Shown here: positions 1 to 6,149 of the stretch, piece after piece | Numbering within the stretch: the stretch's first letter is position 1 | How the letters are laid out: each line of letters opens with the position of its first letter | Assembly (NCBI GenBank): GCA_023416055.1 | Contig: JAEZIH010000166.1 | Coordinates: forward strand, 1-6,435 | Source: Pseudomonadota bacterium | Lineage (GTDB): Bacteria; Pseudomonadota; Alphaproteobacteria; Caulobacterales; Caulobacteraceae | Direction: 5' to 3' | Length of the DNA stretch: 6,435 bases | Translations under genes and position numbers: made by a program | The notes under the pieces: generated by a model | What the model saw: only the letters and a program-made list of their open reading frames with translations | What the model was told of the DNA's origin: nothing | The model's database searches: none

Positions 1-91
1 CGGCGACCAGCACGACAGCGGTGGCGAGGGCGCACCACAGCAGGGCGAAGACCCGCCACTGCCCCGACTCGCCGCGGAAGAACCTGACCAT
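1..91 (-). CDS. N-terminal fragment of a membrane protein, possibly a DctB-like sensor kinase (runs off left edge)
   Basis: Reading leftward from an ATG at 91-89, 30 codons stay open to the window edge. The peptide begins [19 protein letters not shown] and continues with a hydrophobic stretch rich in Ala, Leu and Val. That is a short basic, cytoplasmic N-terminus followed by the start of a transmembrane helix from about residue 14. Almost every third codon position is G or C, as in the other genes here. Position supports a DctB-type sensor: in rhizobia, dctB, the membrane histidine kinase that senses external C4-dicarboxylates, is transcribed divergently from dctA with DctD sites between them. 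No sensor or kinase motif lies inside the window, so the identity rests on context only. An in-frame GTG at 115-113 would add eight residues but would place the start inside the upstream dyad site, so ATG 91 is preferred. Neither start has a strong Shine-Dalgarno sequence. Another kind of membrane protein is possible. Confidence 0.5.
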   Translation of the reverse strand, partial: MVRFFRGESGQWRVFALLWCALATAVVLVA

Positions 92-98
92 GCCCGAC

Positions 99-116
99 CA
101 TGCGAAATCCCGCACA
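99..116. promoter_or_regulatory. Upstream DctD-like enhancer site (imperfect dyad)
   Basis: CATGCGAAATCCCGCACA matches the better site at 132-149 at 13 of 18 positions. It keeps the outer TGCG and CGCA half-sites but has lost the perfect inner symmetry. Its start lies 33 bp from that of the other site, about three helical turns, so both would face the same side of the DNA. This fits the tandem strong/weak DctD-site arrangement described upstream of rhizobial dctA. Protein binding is inferred. Confidence 0.55.
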
Positions 117-131
117 GATGTCCATGCAGAT

Positions 132-149
132 TGTGCGGAAATCCGCACA
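132..149. promoter_or_regulatory. Putative DctD enhancer-binding site (near-perfect 18-bp dyad)
   Basis: TGTGCGGAAATCCGCACA is an inverted repeat with 8-bp arms (TGTGCGGA/TCCGCACA) around a central AA. From memory, rhizobial DctD sites have this TGTGCGG...CCGCACA form; I could not check it against a motif database. DctD is an NtrC-family activator of sigma-54 promoters, phosphorylated by DctB when C4-dicarboxylates are present. Location just upstream of dctA makes it the obvious candidate. The site could also act on the divergent gene, whose proposed start is about 40 bp away. Confidence 0.65.
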
Positions 150-177
150 CGAAGGCGCGCGGCCAGTGTGGGGCGCG

Positions 178-205
178 GAAAAATTCCAAGTAAATCAATC
201 ACGCG
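178..205. promoter_or_regulatory. AT-rich block, possible IHF-type bend site
   Basis: Within the GC-rich intergenic DNA, about 178-200 is distinctly A/T-rich (GAAAAATTCC, then AAGTAAATCAATC). AATCAA at 193-198 matches the WATCAA half of the IHF consensus, but the TTR half at the proper spacing is absent. IHF bending between enhancer and promoter is common at sigma-54 promoters and the position fits. The sequence match is only partial. Confidence 0.25.
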
Positions 206-305
206 CTCAGCCCCGCCCACATGCTTGTGCGCCCGCCCGCCCGGTCCTGATACTGACCTCAAGTCGCTGCGTCAGACAGCGAGGCAAGTCGGAGCCCGAG
301 GGCTC

Positions 306-1676
306 ATGGGAGGTCGCTTGATCGTATCCGCGCCGGCAGCGCGGGCGCCTGACGCCCGTCGTCCGTTCTATCGCAGCCTGTATTTCATGGTGCTGGTGGC
401 CATCGTCGCCGGCGGCGCCGTCGGCCATTTCTGGCCCGATCTGGGAACCAGCCTGAAGCCGCTGGGCGACGCCTTCATCAAGCTGGTGAAGATGATCATC
501 GCCCCGGTGATCTTCCTGACCATCGCCACCGGCATCGCCGGCATGCGCGATCTGGCCCGCGTCGGGCGGGTGGCGGCCAAGGCCTTCGGCTACTTCCTGT
601 TCTTCTCGACCCTGGCCCTGATCGTCGGCCTGGTCATCGCCAACGTGGTCCAGCCCGGTCGCGGCCTGAACATCGACCCGGCCACCCTGAACGCCGGCGC
701 CGTCGCGCAGTACGCCTCGGCCGCGCACGAGACGACCATCGTCGGCTTCCTGACCAGCATCATCCCGACCACCCTCGTCAGCGCCTTCGTCGAGGGCAAC
801 ATCCTGCAGACCCTGTTCGTGGCCATCCTGTTCGGGATCGCCATGGCCGTCGTCGGGGACGCCGCCGCGCCGGTGCACCGCGCGCTCGATTCCCTCAGCC
901 AGATAATGTTCAGGCTGGTCGCCATCCTGATGCGGGCGGCGCCGGTGGGGGCCTTCGGGGCCTTCGCCTTCACCATCGGCGCCTACGGCATCGGCGCCAT
1001 CGCCAACCTGGCGGCCCTGATCGCCACCTTCTACCTGACCTCGCTGGTCTTCGTGCTGGGCGTGCTGGGCGCGGTCTGCTGGGCCAACGGCTTCTCCATC
1101 TTCCGCCTGATCGGCTACCTCAAGGAGGAGCTGCTTCTGGTCCTGGGCACCTCGTCGTCCGAGGCCGCCCTGCCCAGCCTGATGCAGAAGCTGGAGGTCG
1201 CCGGCGCGCCGCGCTCGGTCGTCGGCCTGGTCGTGCCCACCGGCTATTCGTTCAACCTCGACGGCACCAACATCTACATGACCATGGCGGCGCTGTTCAT
1301 CGCCCAGGCCATGAACATCGACCTGACGCTGCAGGAGCAGGTGCTGCTGCTGCTGGTCGCCATGCTGAGCTCCAAGGGCGCGGCGGGGATCACCGGGGCC
1401 GGCTTCATCACCCTGGCCGCCACGCTGGCGGTGGTGCCGACCGTGCCTATCGCCGGCATGGCGCTGATCCTCGGCATCGACCGCTTCATGAGCGAGTGCC
1501 GGGCCCTGACCAACTTCGTCGGCAACGCCGTCGCCACCCTAGTGGTCGCCCGCTGGGAGGGCGACCTGGATCGCGACGCGCTGAAGGCCGCCCTCGGCGG
1601 ACCGCCGAAACAGCTGGCCGCCGCCCCTGACCCCGCCGCGGGTCCGGGCGACCGGGATGTCATAACGGCCGACTGA
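306..1676 (+). CDS. dctA: C4-dicarboxylate:cation symporter DctA (DAACS family)
   Basis: Inner-membrane secondary carrier that takes up succinate, fumarate and malate with Na+ or H+. The 456-residue protein follows the DctA pattern throughout and closely resembles rhizobial DctA as I recall it: [20 protein letters not shown] near the N-terminus, hairpin-1 motif [10 protein letters not shown] (281-290), [15 protein letters not shown] with the NLDG cation-site motif at 317-320, [14 protein letters not shown] (hairpin 2, from 354), and [16 protein letters not shown] (392-407). Aligned to the archaeal aspartate carrier GltPh, R399 matches the substrate-carboxylate arginine, N403 the conserved Asn, and S396 replaces the Asp that binds the substrate amino group. 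That fits a dicarboxylate rather than amino-acid carrier. The start is uncertain: ATG 306 has GAGG four bases upstream, while an in-frame TTG at 318 has GGGAGG at 308-313 and gives an N-terminus (MIVSAP) nearer in length to rhizobial DctA. The open frame back to position 21 is intergenic read-through. Probably first gene of an operon. Confidence 0.95.
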   Translation: MGGRLIVSAPAARAPDARRPFYRSLYFMVLVAIVAGGAVGHFWPDLGTSLKPLGDAFIKLVKMIIAPVIFLTIATGIAGMRDLARVGRVAAKAFGYFLFFSTLALIVGLVIANVVQPGRGLNIDPATLNAGAVAQYASAAHETTIVGFLTSIIPTTLVSAFVEGNILQTLFVAILFGIAMAVVGDAAAPVHRALDSLSQIMFRLVAILMRAAPVGAFGAFAFTIGAYGIGAIANLAALIATFYLTSLVFVLGVLGAVCWANGFSIFRLIGYLKEELLLVLGTSSSEAALPSLMQKLEVAGAPRSVVGLVVPTGYSFNLDGTNIYMTMAALFIAQAMNIDLTLQEQVLLLLVAMLSSKGAAGITGAGFITLAATLAVVPTVPIAGMALILGIDRFMSECRALTNFVGNAVATLVVARWEGDLDRDALKAALGGPPKQLAAAPDPAAGPGDRDVITAD

Positions 1677-1694
1677 AACGGCCGAACCGAAAAC

Positions 1695-1700
1695 GGGAGG
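1695..1700 (+). promoter_or_regulatory. Ribosome binding site of the TonB-dependent receptor
   Basis: GGGAGG lies seven bases before ATG 1708, an ideal distance, and fixes the receptor start. It sits within the 31-bp gap after the dctA stop. That gap has no hairpin or T-run, so read-through from dctA is expected. Confidence 0.8.
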
Positions 1701-1707
1701 AAAGAGA

Positions 1708-4700
1708 ATGAGGACTGTTCAACGCGCCGTGCTGCTGGGGAGCGCCGCCCTGGTCGCCCTGATGGCCTCCGCCGCCGGGGCCTGGGCCCAGACCGCGCCG
1801 GGCCAGCCGGCCTCCGATCCCGACGGCGAAGCCGCCGCGGTCGAGGACATCGTCGTCGTCGGCTCGCAGATCCGCGGGGCCAGCACCACCGCCGCCCTGC
1901 CCGTGGTGGTCTTCGACCAGGAGCAGATCGACGCCGTCGGCGCCACAACCGGCGACGAGCTGCTTCGCTCGATCCCGCAGATGGGCGACGTCCTGTTCGA
2001 ACAGGCCAACAACCCGCAGACCAGCAACTCGGCCCGCGGCGACGTCAACTCGGTGAACCTGCGACAGCTGGGCGTCGGCAACACCCTGGTGCTGCTGAAC
2101 GGCCGCCGGGTGGTGCAGCACCCGACCAGCCAGGGCACCTCGGACACCGGCACGGTGCCGGTGCTGAGCTACAATTCGAACGCCATTCCGGTGTCGGGCC
2201 TCGAGCGGCTGGAGGTGCTGCTGGACGGCGCGGCCGCCATCTACGGCGCCGACGCGGTGGCCGGCGTGGTCAACACCGTGCTGCAGAACGACTTCGACGG
2301 CCTGACCATGGAGGCCGAGTACAGCACGGTCGAGGGCACCGGCTATTCGACCTTCGAGGCCAATGTGTTCGCCGGCAAGGACCTGGACCGGGGCAACGTC
2401 TCCCTGTTCGCCAACTACAGCGATCGCGGCATGCTGATGGCCGACGAGCAGGACTTCACGGCCAGCGACGACATGCGGGCCTTCTTCGCCAACCAGCCGG
2501 GCTTCGAGACCTCGACGGCGCCGGACGGCCGTTCGTCGCACACCCCGTGGGCCCGGCTGAGCACGCCGGGCAGCACCACCGCCCTGCGGCCGCGCTCGGA
2601 CGGCGTGGTCGTGGCCACGGCGGCGGGCGCCTTCCGCATCCAGCCCCAGAGCTTCGGCTGCGCCGGCGTGGACCTGAACGACGGCCTCTGCCTGGTCAGC
2701 GGGGCGGGGTCCTACAACGGCGACATCCGCGAGCTGCGCTACGACACCCGCCACGGCACCACCGTGCGCTCGGGGATCGAGCGGACCAACGTCTTCCTGA
2801 CCGGCCATTACGAGCTGACCCCCTCGATCACCGCCTTCGGCGAGATCGGCTTCTACGGCGCCGAGAGCCGGGCGATCCAGCCGCCGGTGGTCAATCTGAA
2901 CAGCCTTTGGATCCCGGCCTCCAACTACTGGAATCCGTTCGGCCCGATCACCTTCGCCGACGGTTCGGCCAACCCGAACCGCCTGCCCAACCTGACCAAT
3001 GTGCCGGCCGAAGGCCTGCCGATCCTGCTGTCGAACTACCGCTTCGTGGACACCGGCTTCCAGGAGGTGACGGTCAAGAATTTCCAGTCACGCTTCCTCG
3101 GCGGCCTGCGCGGCGAATGGCGCGGCTACGACTGGGAAACGGCGCTGGTCTATTCGGTCGCCGAGGCCGAGGACATCTCGCCGAATATCAACATGACGGC
3201 CCTGCAGCAGCAGTTGGCGCTGTCCACCCCGGACGCCTACAACCCGTTCTCGGGCGGCTGCATCGACACCACCAGCTGGGGCGACTGCTCGCCCTCGTCG
3301 CAGGCGGCGATCGACGCCATCACCTTCGACATGCGCCGCTTCTCGCGCACCACCCTGTCGATGGCCGACATCCGCCTGTCGCGGCCGGACCTGTTCCAGC
3401 TGCCGGGCGGGCCCGTGGGCGTGGCCTTCGGGGCCGAGTTCCGCCGCGAGACCCAGCTGGACGACCGCGACGAGAACGTCGACGGCACCTTCACCTTCGT
3501 GGACATGGTGACCGGCGAGACGAACCTGTCGAACGTCTCGGCGGTCAGCCCCAACCCGGACACCCGCGGCAGCCGCACGGTCGCCGGCGCCTATCTGGAG
3601 TTCGCGGTGCCGATCGTCTCGCCCGAGATGAACATCCCGCTGGTCTACAGCCTGGACATGCAGGTCGCCGGCCGGGTCGAGGAGTATTCGGACTTCGGCT
3701 CGGTGGCCAAGCCGAAGATCGCCGTGGCTTGGGACGTCATCGACGGCCTCCGATTCCGCGGCTCCTATTCCGAAGGCTTCCGCGCGCCGAACCTGGAGCA
3801 GGTCAACGCGACCCAGTACGCCCGTCTGGCCGGCGCCGACGACTACTACCGGTGCCAGGCCGACATCGTGAAGGGGACCATCGACTCGATGAACCAGTGC
3901 TCGCGCGGCGCCAGCGCCTCGCTGCTGGTCGCCGGCAATCCTGACCTCGAGCCGGAAGAGAGCACCAACCTGTCCTACGGCCTGGTGTTCCAGCCGCGCT
4001 TCCTGCCCGAGCGCTTCGGCGACGTGACCTTCACGGTCGACCGCTGGCGCATCCAGCAGGACAAGATCGTGGGCCTGCTGGGAGCCCAGGCGGCGCTGGC
4101 CCTCGACTATCTGAACCGGATGGAGGGCGGCTCGAATCCCAACGTGGTGCGCGACGCGCCGGACGCGGACGACATCGCCTTCTTCGACGGCACCGGCCTG
4201 GCGCCGGTCGGCGAGGTGATCTCGATCAGCGACCGCTTCATCAACCTGCTGCCGCAGACGGTGTCAGGCTTCGACTTCGGATTTTCGTGGGCCAAACGCC
4301 GGACGGAATGGGGGACCTTCATCTTCCGCCTGAACGCATCGCAGCTGACCCGATACTCCCGTGAGCCGGGCGACATCATCGACACCCTGCACGCCGCCCG
4401 CGAGTCCGGAGCCATCGATCCGCTGACGCCGCTGCCCGACTCCAGTCAGCTGATCTCGCAAAACGGTCGGCCCGAGTGGAAGGTCTCGACCAGCTTCATC
4501 TGGCGCAAGGGGCCTTGGCGCGCCGGCCTGTCGACCCAGTACGTCAGCGACGTGCGCCAGACCGGCTTCCTCAGCGCCGACGGCACGCCGTGGGTGGTCG
4601 AGGATCAGCTGGTCGCCAACCTGTACGGCCAGTACGAGTTCGATGACGCCGGCCCGATTTCGGGCACGACCGTCAGGGTCGGGGTGCGCGACCTGACCGA

Positions 4701-4794
4701 CGAAGGGCCGTCCCTGGCCGAGAACGGCTACCTCGGCTCGGTCCAGCGTCCCTATGGACGCTCGTGGTACGTCAACCTGTCCAGGTCGTTCTGA
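1708..4794 (+). CDS. TonB-dependent outer-membrane receptor, substrate unknown
   Basis: Outer-membrane gated channel that imports a ligand using energy from TonB-ExbB-ExbD. The 1028-residue protein has a signal peptide (1-27, cleavage after Ala-Trp-Ala), a TonB box DIVVVG (47-52), and a plug domain to about residue 195 with the usual VNLRQLGVGNTLVLLNGRR and LERLEVLLDGAAAIYGADAV motifs. A long beta-barrel follows, with the SEGFRAPNLEQ signature of the C-terminal barrel and a C-terminal Phe (YVNLSRSF) suited to Bam recognition. Length is at the larger end for the family. It has exactly six cysteines, in three close pairs (318/328, 518/527, 716/731), likely disulfides in surface loops. There is no N-terminal FecR-signalling extension, so it is probably a plain transporter. 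The substrate cannot be read from sequence. Neighbours dctA (31 bp upstream) and a secreted hydrolase (56 bp downstream) suggest an organic ligand that yields a carboxylic acid rather than a siderophore; this is inference. Confidence 0.95.
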   Translation: MRTVQRAVLLGSAALVALMASAAGAWAQTAPGQPASDPDGEAAAVEDIVVVGSQIRGASTTAALPVVVFDQEQIDAVGATTGDELLRSIPQMGDVLFEQANNPQTSNSARGDVNSVNLRQLGVGNTLVLLNGRRVVQHPTSQGTSDTGTVPVLSYNSNAIPVSGLERLEVLLDGAAAIYGADAVAGVVNTVLQNDFDGLTMEAEYSTVEGTGYSTFEANVFAGKDLDRGNVSLFANYSDRGMLMADEQDFTASDDMRAFFANQPGFETSTAPDGRSSHTPWARLSTPGSTTALRPRSDGVVVATAAGAFRIQPQSFGCAGVDLNDGLCLVSGAGSYNGDIRELRYDTRHGTTVRSGIERTNVFLTGHYELTPSITAFGEIGFYGAESRAIQPPVVNLNSLWIPASNYWNPFGPITFADGSANPNRLPNLTNVPAEGLPILLSNYRFVDTGFQEVTVKNFQSRFLGGLRGEWRGYDWETALVYSVAEAEDISPNINMTALQQQLALSTPDAYNPFSGGCIDTTSWGDCSPSSQAAIDAITFDMRRFSRTTLSMADIRLSRPDLFQLPGGPVGVAFGAEFRRETQLDDRDENVDGTFTFVDMVTGETNLSNVSAVSPNPDTRGSRTVAGAYLEFAVPIVSPEMNIPLVYSLDMQVAGRVEEYSDFGSVAKPKIAVAWDVIDGLRFRGSYSEGFRAPNLEQVNATQYARLAGADDYYRCQADIVKGTIDSMNQCSRGASASLLVAGNPDLEPEESTNLSYGLVFQPRFLPERFGDVTFTVDRWRIQQDKIVGLLGAQAALALDYLNRMEGGSNPNVVRDAPDADDIAFFDGTGLAPVGEVISISDRFINLLPQTVSGFDFGFSWAKRRTEWGTFIFRLNASQLTRYSREPGDIIDTLHAARESGAIDPLTPLPDSSQLISQNGRPEWKVSTSFIWRKGPWRAGLSTQYVSDVRQTGFLSADGTPWVVEDQLVANLYGQYEFDDAGPISGTTVRVGVRDLTDEGPSLAENGYLGSVQRPYGRSWYVNLSRSF

Positions 4795-4800
4795 TCCTGA

Positions 4801-4828
4801 GGCGGCGCGGGCTTCGGGCCGCGCCGCC
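4801..4828 (+). terminator. Intergenic hairpin between receptor and hydrolase (attenuator or processing stem, not a classical terminator)
   Basis: GGCGGCGCGG (4801-4810) pairs perfectly with CCGCGCCGCC (4819-4828) around the 8-base loop GCTTCGGG. The stem is ten G:C pairs. It begins six bases after the receptor stop and ends ten bases before the hydrolase Shine-Dalgarno. There is no T-run after it, so intrinsic termination is doubtful. It could protect the upstream mRNA 3' end, act as partial attenuator, or lower hydrolase yield relative to the receptor. Confidence 0.5.
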
Positions 4829-4838
4829 GCCTGATGCG

Positions 4839-4844
4839 AAGGAG
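4839..4844 (+). promoter_or_regulatory. Ribosome binding site that fixes the hydrolase start
   Basis: AAGGAG lies six bases before ATG 4851. It selects this start over the in-frame ATG at 4764, which lies inside the receptor gene and would add 29 residues of Arg-rich read-through ahead of the signal peptide. Confidence 0.85.
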
Positions 4845-4850
4845 AAAGGC

Positions 4851-6146
4851 ATGCGCCGACTTGCGGCCCTGATCGCCGGCCCCGTCCTCGCGCTGGCGGC
4901 CGCGCCGGCCAGGGCCGATGACGCCGCGCCGCCGGCGACCACGCCGATCGACTGCCCGGCTTCGGTCGGGGAGGGGGTCAGCTGCCTGTCGGGCCGCGAC
5001 GCCAACGGGGCCTGGTTCGTCATAGCCCGACCGACCGACTGGAACGGGCGCCTGATCGTGCACGCGCATGGCGGCCCCCGCACGGGGGAGCCGAAGGCGG
5101 AGGATCCGCTGGAGGACCTTGACCGCTTCTCGGTCATGGTGCGCGAGGGCTACGCCTGGATCGGCTCGACCTACCGCCGGGGCGGCTATGGCGTGCGCAT
5201 GGCGGCGGAGGACACGGACAACAGTCGCCGCATCTTCTGGAGCCTGTACGGGCGCCCCGAGCGGACCCTGCTGCACGGCCAGTCGTGGGGCGGCAATGTC
5301 GCGGCCAAGCTGTCCGAACTGTACGCCCTCGACGCCGACGGGGGCCGCAACTACGACGGCGTGCTGATCACCAATGGCGTCGTTTCCGGCGGGACCCGCG
5401 CCTACCAGTTCCGCGCCGGATTGCGGGCGGTCTATCAGTTCTATTGCCGCAATCACCCCGGTCCCGACGAGGCGGCCTATCCGGTCTGGCAAGGCCTGCC
5501 GCGGGGGATGGAGATGACCCGCGCCGAGCTGCGCCGCCGGGTCGAGGCCTGCACGGGCCTGGGCAAGGGTGTGCGCGACCGCACCCCGGCCGAGACGCGC
5601 CGCCTGCGCAATATTCTGGCCGTCACCGGCGTGCGCGAGGACCAGCTGGTCAGCCACCTGGCCTGGGCCACCTTCCTGTTCCAGGATCTGGTCCACGAGC
5701 GGCTGGACGGCGGCAATCCGTTCGACAACAGCGCGGTGGTCTATCGAGGCTCGACCGATGACGAGGCCCTGAACGCCGGGGTGGAGCGCTTCAGCGCCGA
5801 CCCCGAGGCGGTGGCGAAGCTGGCCTATGACGCCGACCTGTCCGGCCTGATCGTCCTGCCGACCCTGACCCTCCACGCCTTGCGCGATCCGACCGTCAGC
5901 TATCGCTCGGAGGCGGTGTACGAGGCCATCGTGCGCAACGCGGGCCGGTCGCATCTCCTGATCCAGGCGGCGACGGACGAGGACACGCACAGCAAGCTGG
6001 CGGACGGCGGCTACCTGACCGCCCTGGCTGCGCTGGAACAGTGGATCAGCGACGACCGGCGGCCCGATCCGGCAGGCTTCCAGACCGCCTGCCAGGCGCT
6101 GGCGGCGCAGGCTGGATGCCGCTTCACGACGCCTCCCGCCTCCTGA
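4851..6146 (+). CDS. Secreted alpha/beta-hydrolase (periplasmic esterase or peptidase-like), specificity unknown
   Basis: Probable periplasmic serine hydrolase of 431 residues. The N-terminus is a Sec signal peptide, MRRLAALIAGPVLALAAAPARA, cut before Asp-Asp at 22/23; there is no lipobox cysteine, so it should be soluble. The alpha/beta-hydrolase fold is shown by the oxyanion-type motif HAHGGP (71-76) and the nucleophile elbow GQSWGG with Ser145. A likely acid is Asp346 (LRDP) and a likely base His380 (DTHSKL), in the expected order. A long insert between about 190 and 330 probably forms the cap that sets specificity. Six cysteines occur as apparent pairs (35/45, 199/234, 414/423), consistent with folding in an oxidising compartment. 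I do not recognise a named subfamily; esterase, amidase or prolyl-oligopeptidase-like activity all remain possible. It follows the receptor gene by 56 bp, so it may process whatever the receptor imports, releasing an acid for DctA; this is inference. Confidence 0.88.
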   Translation: MRRLAALIAGPVLALAAAPARADDAAPPATTPIDCPASVGEGVSCLSGRDANGAWFVIARPTDWNGRLIVHAHGGPRTGEPKAEDPLEDLDRFSVMVREGYAWIGSTYRRGGYGVRMAAEDTDNSRRIFWSLYGRPERTLLHGQSWGGNVAAKLSELYALDADGGRNYDGVLITNGVVSGGTRAYQFRAGLRAVYQFYCRNHPGPDEAAYPVWQGLPRGMEMTRAELRRRVEACTGLGKGVRDRTPAETRRLRNILAVTGVREDQLVSHLAWATFLFQDLVHERLDGGNPFDNSAVVYRGSTDDEALNAGVERFSADPEAVAKLAYDADLSGLIVLPTLTLHALRDPTVSYRSEAVYEAIVRNAGRSHLLIQAATDEDTHSKLADGGYLTALAALEQWISDDRRPDPAGFQTACQALAAQAGCRFTTPPAS

Positions 6147-6149
6147 GCC

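Larger units (their letters stand above)
92..305. promoter_or_regulatory. Divergent intergenic control region upstream of dctA
   Basis: This 214-bp non-coding stretch separates the leftward membrane-protein start from dctA. It holds two dyad sites near its left end (99-116, 132-149), then an AT-rich block (about 178-200) that stands out in otherwise GC-rich DNA, a run of GCCC repeats (231-242), and two small inverted repeats close to dctA (264-282 and 292-305). Enhancer-type control would need a sigma-54 -24/-12 element (GG, ten bases, GC) downstream of the dyads. I found no good one. The nearest is GG at 243-244 with GA instead of GC at 255-256, which is weak. The promoter is therefore not assigned. 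Confidence 0.6.

Noticed and set aside
161..174. GG-N10-GC spacing resembling a sigma-54 promoter
   Set aside because: Apart from the GG and GC it lacks the TT of the -12 element and lies only about 12 bp from the enhancer dyad, too close for looping.
264..282. Six-base-pair hairpin TCGCTG/CAGCGA in the dctA leader
   Set aside because: Too short and unsupported by any riboswitch or terminator feature to annotate on its own.
21..305. Upstream extension of the dctA frame
   Set aside because: The extra 95 residues are Arg/His/Pro-rich, run antisense over the divergent gene's start and through the dyad sites, and have no counterpart at the DctA N-terminus.
1660..2808. 382-codon open frame on the minus strand inside the receptor gene
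   Set aside because: Shadow of a GC-rich gene. The product is a His/Gly/Val/Arg-rich low-complexity string with no family pattern, while the plus strand encodes a full TonB receptor.
2547..3944. 465-codon plus-strand frame overlapping the receptor
   Set aside because: Arg/Pro/Gly-rich out-of-frame product with no motifs, explained by high G/C at third positions of the receptor frame.
4764..4850. Earlier ATG for the hydrolase
   Set aside because: It lies inside the receptor gene without a ribosome binding site; ATG 4851 has AAGGAG six bases upstream and starts a clean signal peptide.
4752..5990. 412-codon open frame antisense to the hydrolase
   Set aside because: Composition is that of an antisense shadow, and the sense strand carries a signal peptide and catalytic triad.
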